This document shows positions 18,009 through 26,331 of a stretch of 64,000 nt of DNA, piece by piece; the first letter of the stretch is position 1; each line of letters opens with the position of its first letter. The notes below the pieces were generated by a model. It saw nothing but the letters and a program-made list of their open reading frames with translations. It was not told the DNA's origin and made no database searches. The DNA is taken from the NCBI RefSeq assembly GCF_002906655.1, contig NZ_CP025795.1, forward strand, positions 372,001 through 436,000, given 5' to 3'. Made by a program: the position numbers and the translations under genes. Origin of the DNA: Vibrio hyugaensis (GTDB lineage Bacteria; Pseudomonadota; Gammaproteobacteria; Enterobacterales; Vibrionaceae).

Positions 18009-20159
18009 TTACTCGCTTTTGTAGGCGTAATTATAATACCCATAACCATATGAGCTAGCGGCTTTTTTCTCTATTGCGTTAAGGATAACACCTTTCACTT
18101 CTACGCCTGCTTGCTCAAATCTGTTTCGAGCAACTTCCAGTTCTTTGGATGTTGTTTGATCAAAGCGAGCTACCATGAGTGTCGTACCAGCAATGGCGCC
18201 CACTATACTTGGGTCAGTCACCGCTAATACCGGTGGAGTATCGATAATCACTAGATCGTACTCTTGTGATGCTTTTTCTACAAACTCAACAAATCGAGGA
18301 TGCATCAAAAGCTCAGACGGGTTTGGTGGAACTTGGCCACGAGTGACGACATCCAAATTCTCAACCTTGGTTGATTTGATGACAGTCTCTCTATCAACCT
18401 TACCTCCTAAGAAATCAGAAAGACCATTATCTGCTATTAGACCAAAACATTGTTGTAGGTAACCTTTACGCATATCAGCATCGACCAAAAGTACTTTTTG
18501 ACCTGTTTTCGCAGCAACAGCTGCAAAGTTGGTAGAGACAAAGGTCTTACCGATTGAAGGGGCTGGGCCTGAGATCATCAATACGTTGTTTTTTGCTTCC
18601 ATCATTGCAAAGTGAAGACTAGTTCGAAGTCCACGTAATGCTTCAATCGAAAGGTCAGCAGGGTTTTCTTCTGCTAGAAGAAGTAGATCTTTATTACTCT
18701 TACGTTTGAGTTTGTTCGCCACCTCTAATTGTTGAACCGACTTTGGTACGCTCGCGTAGACGGAAATACCATTTTGTTCAATCTCATCAGGAGAGGTTAC
18801 ACCACGATGGAAAGCCGTTTTAACTAGGACAAAAGCAATAGCAACCATGCCACCGAGTAAAGTCGCAAGCACTACAATCAATGGTTTTTTCGGCTTAACG
18901 GGAATCGCATATGACTGAGCACTATCAATGATGCGCACGTTACCTACGGTTCCAGCTTTGATAATATTCAGCTCTTGAACTTTATTCAGCAATTGAATGT
19001 AGATTTGTTGGTTTACTTGAACATCGCGCGTCATACGCAGTACTTCACGCTGTGTTTTAGGTAACTTCTGAACTTGTCGGCTAAGACGTTCTTTTTCTTG
19101 AAGTAACGTCTGACGTTTATCTAGCAGTGATTTATATGCAGGGTGATCTTGAGTGAACTTCTGGCTGATTTCACTTTCTTTGAATGTCAGTTCATTCAGC
19201 TGCGCTTCAAGAGCGACCATCACTTTTAGCGTTGATTGCGCTTCAAGGTTTAAGTCGATCGATTCGTTTTCTTGTCTGAAACGATTTAGAACATCTTCCG
19301 AGCCGTTTAGTTTATCTTTTATTTCAGGTAAGTGATCTTTCAGGAAGTTTAGGCTCTGTTCCGCTTCTGCTGAATTTCTTCTTACATTCTGTAGGAAGTA
19401 GTTTTGCACAACGTCATTCAGAATTAGTTGATTACGCTCTGGGTATTCACCTTCAATGCTCAGTGACACAATACCTGTTTTAGCGCCGCGTTCTGAAATA
19501 GACAGTTGTGAAGCTAACCTGTTGATAGCATCAAGTTTGCTAATTTTACTGATTGAAAAACTGTCTTCGTTTTGCGCAATCAGTTCACTTACTTTGATGC
19601 GGTAGCCATTCATTTCAATCGTTTGGCCAACGATGCCAGATAGTACGACCTGATCTTCAATCATAAGATCAAAAGTCCCCTTTTCTGCATCTGTCACCAG
19701 TAACTCATGTTTTAAAGCTCGTGCGGTACGCGGGATCTCGAAAGTAGAGACAGAAATGTAATCTTGAGTGCCATTGATGCGAGCTAGACCTTTACCAACG
19801 AACGCTAGGTAGTTTGGGGTGGCTATGGTCGTTAAATTAAACTTATCGACGGTATCGCCAAGGATCATGCGAGATTTAATGATTTCAATCTCTGTAGTTG
19901 CCGAGGATTCGGCAGCGAAAAGATCCCCCATGTCGCCAACCATCGCAGATATGCCGCCAGAGCTTTTTTGTTCGATCTGAATAAGCGCATCGGCTTTGTA
20001 GATTGGTGTAGATAGCAATGCAACAGCAATGCCTAACGTTGCAAAGAGAAGCGTAATACCAATGATGAACCATTTAGCATCGATTAATATGCCAAACAGT
20101 TTGCCTAAATCGATTTCATCATCAGTTGGTGCAGATGAACTTATAGTTTGGTTAGCCAT
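18009..20159 (-). CDS. wzc: Polysaccharide co-polymerase/BY tyrosine autokinase (Wzc-like)
   Basis: A 716-residue protein with the full Wzc layout. Residues 20-55 carry the first transmembrane helix and the Wzz domain runs to the second helix near residue 430; a long coiled region lies between. The kinase domain has Walker A (SGPAPSIGKTFVSTN, near residue 540), Walker A' (VLLVDADMRKG) and Walker B (DLVIIDTPPVLAV). The tail is a tyrosine cluster (YGYGYYNYAYK), the usual autophosphorylation site that Wzb removes. It controls chain length and export of a polysaccharide together with Wza. The transcript ends directly after it and no glycosyltransferase genes are nearby, which is unusual. Confidence 0.93.
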   Translation of the reverse strand: MANQTISSSAPTDDEIDLGKLFGILIDAKWFIIGITLLFATLGIAVALLSTPIYKADALIQIEQKSSGGISAMVGDMGDLFAAESSATTEIEIIKSRMILGDTVDKFNLTTIATPNYLAFVGKGLARINGTQDYISVSTFEIPRTARALKHELLVTDAEKGTFDLMIEDQVVLSGIVGQTIEMNGYRIKVSELIAQNEDSFSISKISKLDAINRLASQLSISERGAKTGIVSLSIEGEYPERNQLILNDVVQNYFLQNVRRNSAEAEQSLNFLKDHLPEIKDKLNGSEDVLNRFRQENESIDLNLEAQSTLKVMVALEAQLNELTFKESEISQKFTQDHPAYKSLLDKRQTLLQEKERLSRQVQKLPKTQREVLRMTRDVQVNQQIYIQLLNKVQELNIIKAGTVGNVRIIDSAQSYAIPVKPKKPLIVVLATLLGGMVAIAFVLVKTAFHRGVTSPDEIEQNGISVYASVPKSVQQLEVANKLKRKSNKDLLLLAEENPADLSIEALRGLRTSLHFAMMEAKNNVLMISGPAPSIGKTFVSTNFAAVAAKTGQKVLLVDADMRKGYLQQCFGLIADNGLSDFLGGKVDRETVIKSTKVENLDVVTRGQVPPNPSELLMHPRFVEFVEKASQEYDLVIIDTPPVLAVTDPSIVGAIAGTTLMVARFDQTTSKELEVARNRFEQAGVEVKGVILNAIEKKAASSYGYGYYNYAYKSE

Positions 20160-20189
20160 TGTTTTTTTATTTCGCCAAGTAATCTGAAG

Positions 20190-20630
20190 TTATAGTTTTT
20201 TTACCCAAGCATGGGCGGATTGTTCAATTAGAGAAAACGCATGATCAAAGGCTTCTCTGCTTTGTCTGAACGGATCAGGAATGCTGACTGCGTTCATCCA
20301 ATGTCCAAATAACATAGTTTTGCCTCTGGCTTCTGGAACGATCTTAGTCAGCGCATCAATATGACCTTGCTCCATCACTAAGATAAGATCTTGCTTTGCA
20401 CATAACTGTGCAGTCAGTTGTTTAGCTTGGTGATTCTCTAAAGAGAACCCTTTTTCTGAGGCAATCAGCGTTGCGGTCTCATCCGCTGGTTTCCCAGTTA
20501 GGCGGCTTTTCTCAACGGCAATACCTGCTGAAGAAATGGTTTTATTCGGAAGAAGCTGTTGAAGCACTCGTTCTCCTGTCGGAGAGCGACAAATGTTACC
20601 TACACACACAACAAGAATGTTTGAAAACAT
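20190..20630 (-). CDS. wzb: Low-molecular-weight protein tyrosine phosphatase (Wzb-like)
   Basis: A 146-residue LMW-PTP. The active loop CVGNICRSPTGE has the CX5R motif (C9, R15), and the general-acid aspartate lies in SIPDPFRQS near residue 115. The family dephosphorylates the tyrosine cluster of the neighbouring Wzc-type kinase. It sits 30 bases upstream of wzc and 72 bases downstream of wza. AAGGAATAAATC before the ATG is a good ribosome site. Confidence 0.93.
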   Translation of the reverse strand: MFSNILVVCVGNICRSPTGERVLQQLLPNKTISSAGIAVEKSRLTGKPADETATLIASEKGFSLENHQAKQLTAQLCAKQDLILVMEQGHIDALTKIVPEARGKTMLFGHWMNAVSIPDPFRQSREAFDHAFSLIEQSAHAWVKKL

Positions 20631-20656
20631 GATTTATTCCTTATCAATAGCTTTCC

Positions 20657-20689
20657 GACAGGGCTTGCCTGTTCTAGATAAGCCCTGTC
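20657..20689. repeat. Perfect inverted repeat inside the wza-wzb gap
   Basis: GACAGGGCTT (20657-20666) and AAGCCCTGTC (20680-20689) form a perfect ten-base stem with a 13-base loop. No T-run follows on the minus strand, so it is more likely an mRNA processing or stability hairpin, or an operon attenuator, than a strong terminator. Confidence 0.6.
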
Positions 20690-20702
20690 AATAATGCTTG
20701 AG

Positions 20703-21824
20703 CTACGGCCAATTTCTTACACGAAGTACACCTTCTGTAAGCTCATTGAAGCCTGAAATCGTTGGTACTAGTTGTGCTATAACACGATTCCAACGACTGA
20801 CTGGTGCCGCAGTGACATACACGATGTCATAAGGCTTTAGGTCAAATTCAGTACCAATTACTAACGCGGCTGCGTCAGATATATCGAGTTGGTAAATATC
20901 GCCTAATGCTTGATTGTCTAGTGCTTTTCTAATAACGAACACGCCAGTCGCATCTGCAGAAAGTTGATTGATACCACCAACATTGCTTAGAGCTTCGGTC
21001 AAGCTCATACCTGCGCGATCCATTTTCAATAGCTTGGGATCGTTAACTTCCCCCATAACGAACACTTTTTGAGTGTCATTTCTTGGTACATGCACGATGT
21101 CGCCTGGTTGAAGTAATCGGTTTTCAGTAAGGTCACCCTCTTGCATCAGCTCATAGAGAGAGATGTTTTCGACTTCGCCTTGTCGAGTCAGTGTGACATT
21201 GCGCCAGTCTGCGTCTTCGGCTAAACCGCCTGCACGATTAACGGCATCTAGCAAAGTCAGGGGGATATTGGTGATAGGTTGTTGTCCAGGCTTGTTTACT
21301 TCGCCAGTAATGTAAGATTTCTTGGATCGGAATGCCGCAACACTCACATCAACTTGAGGGCTCTCAATGTACTTCGCCAGCTTTTTAGAAATATCGGTAC
21401 GAATTTGGCGGACGTTCTTGCCCGCGACTTCAACAGTACCGATATATGGATAGAAGATGGTGCCATCAGCATGTACCCAGTTGCCTGCTTCCGCTGAACT
21501 ACGGTAAGAACCTGCTGGAATAGTTAGCTCCGGATGATCCCAGATAGTGATATTCAGAATATCACCAGGACCTACCTCATACTCGTAAGCCGCGAGCTGA
21601 TGGTCAAGTGCAGGGTTGGCTTTTGTCTCTACATCCGAGCTTTTCAGCTGAGAGACGTTATCAAGAGTCAGTGGAAATACGTTAAAGTCTGCAGCCGAGC
21701 TGGCATTGCTGTCTTCAACGATGTGCTTACCACTCGTGGATAAGTGGCTGCCCGGTACTGTACATCCAGTGATAAGTACAGAGGAAAGGAGTAAACTGGC
21801 TAGCTTTGTATGGTTGAAATTCAT
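20703..21824 (-). CDS. wza: Outer-membrane polysaccharide exporter lipoprotein (Wza-like)
   Basis: A 373-residue lipoprotein with a lipobox (LITGC, Cys21) after a short signal peptide. The polysaccharide export domain begins near YEVGPGDILNITIWDHPELT (about residue 90), with SLBB-type segments following (SYITGEVNKPGQQPI and KVFVMGEVNDPKLL). The ring-forming protein exports capsule or exopolysaccharide through the outer membrane and works with Wzc. It is the first gene of the operon. The upstream 547 bases hold no other gene but a possible opposite-strand RNA. Confidence 0.93.
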   Translation of the reverse strand: MNFNHTKLASLLLSSVLITGCTVPGSHLSTSGKHIVEDSNASSAADFNVFPLTLDNVSQLKSSDVETKANPALDHQLAAYEYEVGPGDILNITIWDHPELTIPAGSYRSSAEAGNWVHADGTIFYPYIGTVEVAGKNVRQIRTDISKKLAKYIESPQVDVSVAAFRSKKSYITGEVNKPGQQPITNIPLTLLDAVNRAGGLAEDADWRNVTLTRQGEVENISLYELMQEGDLTENRLLQPGDIVHVPRNDTQKVFVMGEVNDPKLLKMDRAGMSLTEALSNVGGINQLSADATGVFVIRKALDNQALGDIYQLDISDAAALVIGTEFDLKPYDIVYVTAAPVSRWNRVIAQLVPTISGFNELTEGVLRVRNWP

Positions 21825-21940
21825 GCTTTTTCATTCATCTGACGTAAAGAGCGAGTTGCTAGGAACAACATTATTTTTTGGCTAAAACAACACGCTATAA
21901 CGTATTGAGTACAATTATTTTTTTAATTTATAAAATGCTC

Positions 21941-22074
21941 AATAGGAAACGGGTTGCATCTGGCGAGCGCACTCTAAAGAATTTCGTTCATTGGGGCAAT
22001 AGACGATAAATGGATTAAAATCCAGTGATGTATAGATTTTTTTTATGGATGTGCGGGCGATTCGCCCATTTTTT
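21941..22074 (+). ncRNA. Candidate small RNA opposite the wza leader
   Basis: A promoter-like pair (TTGAGT at 21905-21910, TATAAA at 21929-21934, 18-base spacer) precedes about 130 bases that end in a GGGCG-ATT-CGCCC hairpin (22055-22067) followed by a six-T run to 22074. The orientation is plus, opposite to wza. No coding frame is seen inside. The rest of the 547-base gap (21825-22371) is A+T-rich and shows nothing else beyond the wza promoter region and the nfsA terminator. Confidence 0.3.
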
Positions 22075-22329
22075 GATAGAAATCTTTCTTAATTAGCTCT
22101 TATTGTTGCTAATAGCTCACAATTTTTCTTTTTTTGTGAACAATTAAATGTTTATAAGTGTTGGGAATCTTTGGAAAATATTTATTTAATTTATTATGAA
22201 GTGTGATTTGGATCTTGTTTTTTGTGGCGGGTCAATAGTGGTTTGTTATGGTTTTGACAAGAATTAACTGTGTAAAAGTAAGAGTTTGATGCTGATGCAG
22301 ATTTTTTCATTGCAATGAATGGTTTCATA

Positions 22330-22356
22330 ATATTTAAAGGCCTCATCAGAGGCCTT
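22330..22356 (-). terminator. Terminator after nfsA
   Basis: AAGGCCTC (22337-22344) and GAGGCCTT (22349-22356) form a perfect eight-base stem with a four-base loop. On the minus strand the stem is followed by TTTAAATATTA. It lies 16 bases beyond the nfsA stop. Confidence 0.8.
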
Positions 22357-22371
22357 CTCCGAGCGGCTTGA

Positions 22372-23094
22372 TCAACGTTTCGCTAATCCTTTGCTGTTTA
22401 AGTAGGGTAGTATATGAGGGCGAGATTCTCCCGCGAGCTTTCCGGCGGTTTCTTGTGACCATGCACTCTGCTTTTGATTGCTTGTACGGCTCGCGTAGTA
22501 CTCTTGCATGGTTTGATCGTAGGTTTGTACATCGTCTACATTCAGCGCTTGGTATTGGTTTTCGTGGACAATAACGTTAACGGGTAAGCGTGGTTTTACT
22601 TCTGGGTTTTGATCTGGATGACCCAAACACATACCAAACAAAATCGCGGCACTTTTAGGTAAACCGAGTAGCTCATCGACTTGCGCAGCACTGTTTCTTA
22701 AGCCACCAATGTATACGCCACCTAACCCCATAGACTCGGCAGCTAACAAACAGTTTTGCGCCATGATGCCTGAATCCACGGCACCAATCAGGGTCAATTC
22801 GGTAAAGTCAGCTTGAACGTCTGGGTTGATGGTTGCATGACGCTGGTAATCAATGCAAAACACCAAAAATTCTGCGGCACTTTCAACATAAGCCTGATTG
22901 CCAGCGTATTGTGCTAGCAGTTTGCGCTTTTCTGCGTCTGTCACACGAATGATAGAGACCACTTGCAGCATGCTAGAAGAAGAGGCGGCTAATCCAGATT
23001 GGAGAATCGTTTGTAGTTGCTCACTTGCAATAGGCTCAGAGGTGAACTTACGAATAGAGCGATGACCGAGAATGGTTTCAATCGTACTGTTCAT
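22372..23094 (-). CDS. nfsA: Oxygen-insensitive NADPH nitroreductase
   Basis: A 240-residue flavoprotein of the NfsA type, which reduces nitro compounds and quinones by two-electron steps with FMN. The early MNSTIETILGHRSIRKF motif binds FMN phosphate, and SMGLGGVYIGGLRN near residue 125 and GMCLGHPD near residue 165 are family landmarks. The ATG at 23094 has AGGAAG ten bases upstream; the earlier in-frame TTG at 23100 is too close to it. It is divergent from marC. Confidence 0.9.
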   Translation of the reverse strand: MNSTIETILGHRSIRKFTSEPIASEQLQTILQSGLAASSSSMLQVVSIIRVTDAEKRKLLAQYAGNQAYVESAAEFLVFCIDYQRHATINPDVQADFTELTLIGAVDSGIMAQNCLLAAESMGLGGVYIGGLRNSAAQVDELLGLPKSAAILFGMCLGHPDQNPEVKPRLPVNVIVHENQYQALNVDDVQTYDQTMQEYYASRTSNQKQSAWSQETAGKLAGESRPHILPYLNSKGLAKR

Positions 23095-23304
23095 GATCAA
23101 TCAACTTCCTTAGTTTGTTCTTAGTATTGGCTGAATCTTCACCATAACGCTATTTATATTGAGCGTAAACCAGCATGGGCTTCAAACTGTGGCGACAAGC
23201 AAAAGTGAGGCGCTTGGAAAGTGCAGTGAACATAAAGTGACGTTATTTATAAAGTTAGGTATATACTGGTTTGAATTATCAATAGCTTAACGAATGTAGA
23301 AAAC

Positions 23305-23946
23305 ATGAAAGAACTGATACTTCATACCGTCACTGTATTCATGGGCTTTTTTGCCATTATGAACCCTATCGCCAATATACCTATCTTCTTAAGCCTGACC
23401 GCGGATGAAGACAAGCAAACCGTGCGCTCAATTGCGTTTCGCTCTGTATTTATCGCCTTTGTTATCGTTGCAGTGTTCGCTATTGCTGGCAAAGTCATTT
23501 TTGACCTATTTGGTATTACCCTTTACGCACTGCGTATTACTGGCGGTATTTTAGTATTCCTTATTGGTTTCCACATGTTGCAAGGGGAATCGACACACAA
23601 GAAGACCAAGGAAAAGGCTTATTCACCAGAGCAAGAACAAGCCGCGTTGAGCATTGCCGTTTCGCCATTAGCAATGCCGATATTGGCAGGGCCAGGAACA
23701 CTTGCGACGGCGATGAACTTTGCAACAACGGGTGGAATCACCGAAACCATCATTACCATTGCTTCATTCGCAGTCCTTTGTGTGATGACTTATGTCCTGT
23801 TTTTGTTTGGTGACAAGTTAGTTAAAGCCGTTGGTCCAAGCGCCCTGAATGTGATCACCAAAATGATGGGATTGATCCTTGCGGTGATTGGCACACAGAT
23901 GTTTATTGAAGGTGCTGCCGAAGCGTATAAAACCGTCTTTGCGTAA
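23305..23946 (+). CDS. MarC family integral membrane protein
   Basis: A 213-residue six-helix membrane protein of the MarC/YchE/YhgN family. Landmarks are FFAIMNPIANIPIFLSL near residue 16 and SPLAMPILAGPGTLATAM near residue 120. The family has no confirmed transport function. A rho-independent terminator follows. Confidence 0.9.
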   Translation: MKELILHTVTVFMGFFAIMNPIANIPIFLSLTADEDKQTVRSIAFRSVFIAFVIVAVFAIAGKVIFDLFGITLYALRITGGILVFLIGFHMLQGESTHKKTKEKAYSPEQEQAALSIAVSPLAMPILAGPGTLATAMNFATTGGITETIITIASFAVLCVMTYVLFLFGDKLVKAVGPSALNVITKMMGLILAVIGTQMFIEGAAEAYKTVFA

Positions 23947-23972
23947 TTTCTGATTTGAACGACTGCATATCC

Positions 23973-24004
23973 ACATCAACGCTTTGGTTGATGTCGATTT
24001 TTTG
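23973..24004 (+). terminator. Terminator after marC
   Basis: ACATCAAC (23973-23980) pairs with GTTGATGT (23987-23994), followed by CGATTTTTTT. The orientation is plus. Confidence 0.85.
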
Positions 24005-24129
24005 ATCCTAAGTTTCCACTTAAAATGCAAGAAACACATAGACTTCGCCTATCTCAATAATAAGAATAACCGATTGTTGCTGTAGCACGAATTTCAGTAA
24101 TCTTTTTAACGTCTTTATTGGGGGGAAAC

Positions 24130-25002
24130 ATGGCAACAAAAGCAATCGTAGTCGAAGGTGGCGCAATGCGTGGCGTCTTTGCCAGCGGCGTATTAGATGC
24201 ATTCTTAGAGCAAGACTACAAACCATTTGATTTTGCGATTGGCGTATCAGCTGGGGCTTCAAACTTGATCGGTTATCTAACTGATTACCCGCACCGTAGC
24301 ATTAACGTCATCACCAAGTTAGCGACGAGCAAACGCTTTTTCGATCCTACACGCTTTTTGAAAGGTGGAGATTTGATCGACGTAAAATGGTTGTTTGAAG
24401 AGTCAAATCGTTTGTACCCAGTCGATGAAGCGAAACTGTTTGAAGGCATTCCTTTCTTAGCGGCAACGACGAACATCAATACAGGTAAAGCGGATTACTA
24501 TCGAGTGAATCGTCATAACTTCCACAACGCGATGGAAGCAACAACCGCTCTGCCTATTGCTTACAAACATACTCCGTGTTTCTCCGGTGGTTGTTATACC
24601 GATGGTGGTGTGGCAGATTCCATTCCTGTACGAGAAGCTTACCGTCGCGGTGCTCGTGATATCACAGTTGTTCTTTCACATCCTTTGGCTTATGAGAAAA
24701 AGCCAGTGAAGACGCCTTGGTTAATGAAGAAGTTGTTCGCTGAACATCCACAAATGGCAGAGGCTATGCTTCATCGCTCAGAGAACTACAATGAGTCGCT
24801 TGAGTTTATTCGCAATCCTCCCAAGGGCACTCGTGTTCGTGTGGTTGCTCCGCCAGATGAATTCAACGTTCAGCGATTGTCTATGCGCCAATCTGTCTTG
24901 CTCGAAGGCTATGAAATGGGGTTGGAAGCAGGACGCGCTCACCTTACCAATCGAGCAGGTGAACACGGCTTAGACAGAGAAAACTGCCATTTTTGTGTTT
25001 AA
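24130..25002 (+). CDS. Patatin-like phospholipase (YjjU-like)
   Basis: A 290-residue cytosolic patatin hydrolase. The oxyanion loop VVEGGAMRGVFASG comes first, then the nucleophile elbow GVSAG (S40) and the catalytic aspartate in TDGGVAD (D158). These enzymes hydrolyse acyl esters of phospholipids or lipids; the substrate here is unknown. GGGGGA just upstream sets the ATG at 24130 as the start; an in-frame TTG at 24118 lies within that ribosome site. The C-terminus has a Cys-rich end (CHFCV). It is convergent with the flavin-reductase gene, with 17 bases between. Confidence 0.9.
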   Translation: MATKAIVVEGGAMRGVFASGVLDAFLEQDYKPFDFAIGVSAGASNLIGYLTDYPHRSINVITKLATSKRFFDPTRFLKGGDLIDVKWLFEESNRLYPVDEAKLFEGIPFLAATTNINTGKADYYRVNRHNFHNAMEATTALPIAYKHTPCFSGGCYTDGGVADSIPVREAYRRGARDITVVLSHPLAYEKKPVKTPWLMKKLFAEHPQMAEAMLHRSENYNESLEFIRNPPKGTRVRVVAPPDEFNVQRLSMRQSVLLEGYEMGLEAGRAHLTNRAGEHGLDRENCHFCV

Positions 25003-25019
25003 TTCTTGAGTATGAGGAG

Positions 25020-25709
25020 TTAGTCCAAATCGACTTCAAGCGCTCCCCAAGATGAAGGTTCTCCTTCTCTTGTTAAGGGGAACAGACGAGAGTCAGGTTT
25101 GGCATAACTTAACCGATGTAGGCGCTGTGTCACGTGGTAGCTGTCTAGCCCGGAAATGGTCACCAAGTCGAGCAGTTCCAAATCGAGATAACCGTCTGGC
25201 ATGATCGCTCTTTCCGGTGCGTGCACCATTAATACTTCACCGATCAGCATCTCTGTTTGATTGCTCTCAATCTTGATGTGTTCTTTCAAAGCTAGGCCCA
25301 TCTTGAGGTTACTTTCAAGGACAAAAGGCGCAGGAAACGCATCATCGTAATAAGGTGTCAGGCCTACGGCTTCAAACTCTGAGATATGCTTTGGGTAGCG
25401 CGCGGAGGTTTGATGGGCTTTTTGCACAAAGTCGACGCCGATAGCGTTGATGGTGAAATGCTTGGTATCGAGGATGTTTTCTAGCGTGTGACGTCGGCTT
25501 TTGCGTGGACGAACGATAAAGCCGAATAGAGGTGGATGCGAACCCAAATGAACCACCGAGCTCACCACAGCAAGGTTCTCTTGTCCCTGCCTGTCCCTTG
25601 TGCCGATGAGGTTAGCGCTTTTGTATCCCGCTAGAGAGTTAATCAATCGGGTGCGTTGGCGTTGCTCCATCGCTTGAATGTCGTGCTTCGAGAGTTTGAT
25701 GTTTTCCAT
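25020..25709 (-). CDS. Flavin-reductase-like FMN-binding protein
   Basis: A 229-residue protein with a split-barrel flavin-reductase fold, seen from SANLIGTRDRQGQENLAVVSS near residue 32 and PLFGFIVRPRKSRRHTLENI near residue 60. These proteins reduce or bind FMN. It lies downstream of fasciclin and photolyase genes on the same strand, 41 bases after the fasciclin stop, with a G+C-rich hairpin between. The AAGGAT ribosome site is very close to the ATG, so the exact start could be a little different. Confidence 0.8.
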   Translation of the reverse strand: MENIKLSKHDIQAMEQRQRTRLINSLAGYKSANLIGTRDRQGQENLAVVSSVVHLGSHPPLFGFIVRPRKSRRHTLENILDTKHFTINAIGVDFVQKAHQTSARYPKHISEFEAVGLTPYYDDAFPAPFVLESNLKMGLALKEHIKIESNQTEMLIGEVLMVHAPERAIMPDGYLDLELLDLVTISGLDSYHVTQRLHRLSYAKPDSRLFPLTREGEPSSWGALEVDLD

Positions 25710-25718
25710 ATCCTTGAA

Positions 25719-25739
25719 AGGGGCGGGTGAGCCCGCCCT
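25719..25739. repeat. G+C-rich hairpin between fasciclin and flavin-reductase genes
   Basis: GGGCGGG (25721-25727) pairs with CCCGCCC (25732-25738) over a four-base loop. On the minus strand it is followed by CTTTC only, so it may be a partial terminator or attenuator inside the operon. Confidence 0.55.
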
Positions 25740-25750
25740 CCTTGTTAATT

Positions 25751-26251
25751 TTATTTCGGTATGATGACTTCATCAATTACATGAATCACGCCATTCTTTG
25801 CTTTGACGTCGGTGGCAATTACGGTGGCGTTGTTGATCATCACTTTATCGCCCATGGTTTTGATCATCACGTCTTGCCCTTGAACTGTCGTCGCTTTATC
25901 CATTTTTACTACGTCTGCGGCCATTACTTTCCCCGGAACCACATGGTAAGTAAGAATCGCGACCAGCTTGTCTTTGTTATCTGGCATCAGCAACATATCC
26001 ACCGTGCCATCTGGAAGCTTAGCAAATGCTTCGTCAGTCGGTGCAAACACCGTAAATGGGCCTTCACCTTTCAGTGTATCCACTAAGCCTGCGGCTTTGA
26101 CTGCTGCTACCAGAGTATTGAAAGAGCCATTTGCAACAGCCACATCAACGATGTCTTCTTTCATCATTCCGTGTTCGTGGGCTTTTGCTGGCAGTAAAAA
26201 TGAAAAGGTGGCAAACAAAACCGTGGTCGTAACCAAAATACGTTTCAACAT
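25751..26251 (-). CDS. Secreted fasciclin-domain protein
   Basis: A 166-residue protein with a signal peptide (cleavage near AKA-HE, residue 24) and one fasciclin (FAS1) domain: [36 protein letters not shown], and a C-terminal [14 protein letters not shown]1 domains bind proteins or surfaces and occur in adhesion and stress-linked genes. AAGGAATGCACT gives a ribosome site. It lies 80 bases after the photolyase gene on the same strand. Confidence 0.92.
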   Translation of the reverse strand: MLKRILVTTTVLFATFSFLLPAKAHEHGMMKEDIVDVAVANGSFNTLVAAVKAAGLVDTLKGEGPFTVFAPTDEAFAKLPDGTVDMLLMPDNKDKLVAILTYHVVPGKVMAADVVKMDKATTVQGQDVMIKTMGDKVMINNATVIATDVKAKNGVIHVIDEVIIPK

Positions 26252-26331
26252 AGTGCATTCCTTTAGTTGTTTGGGGACCGCTCTCTCCCTGATAAAAGTC
26301 CCTGTTTGTACGCGCGCTTCTTTCTAGGCGA

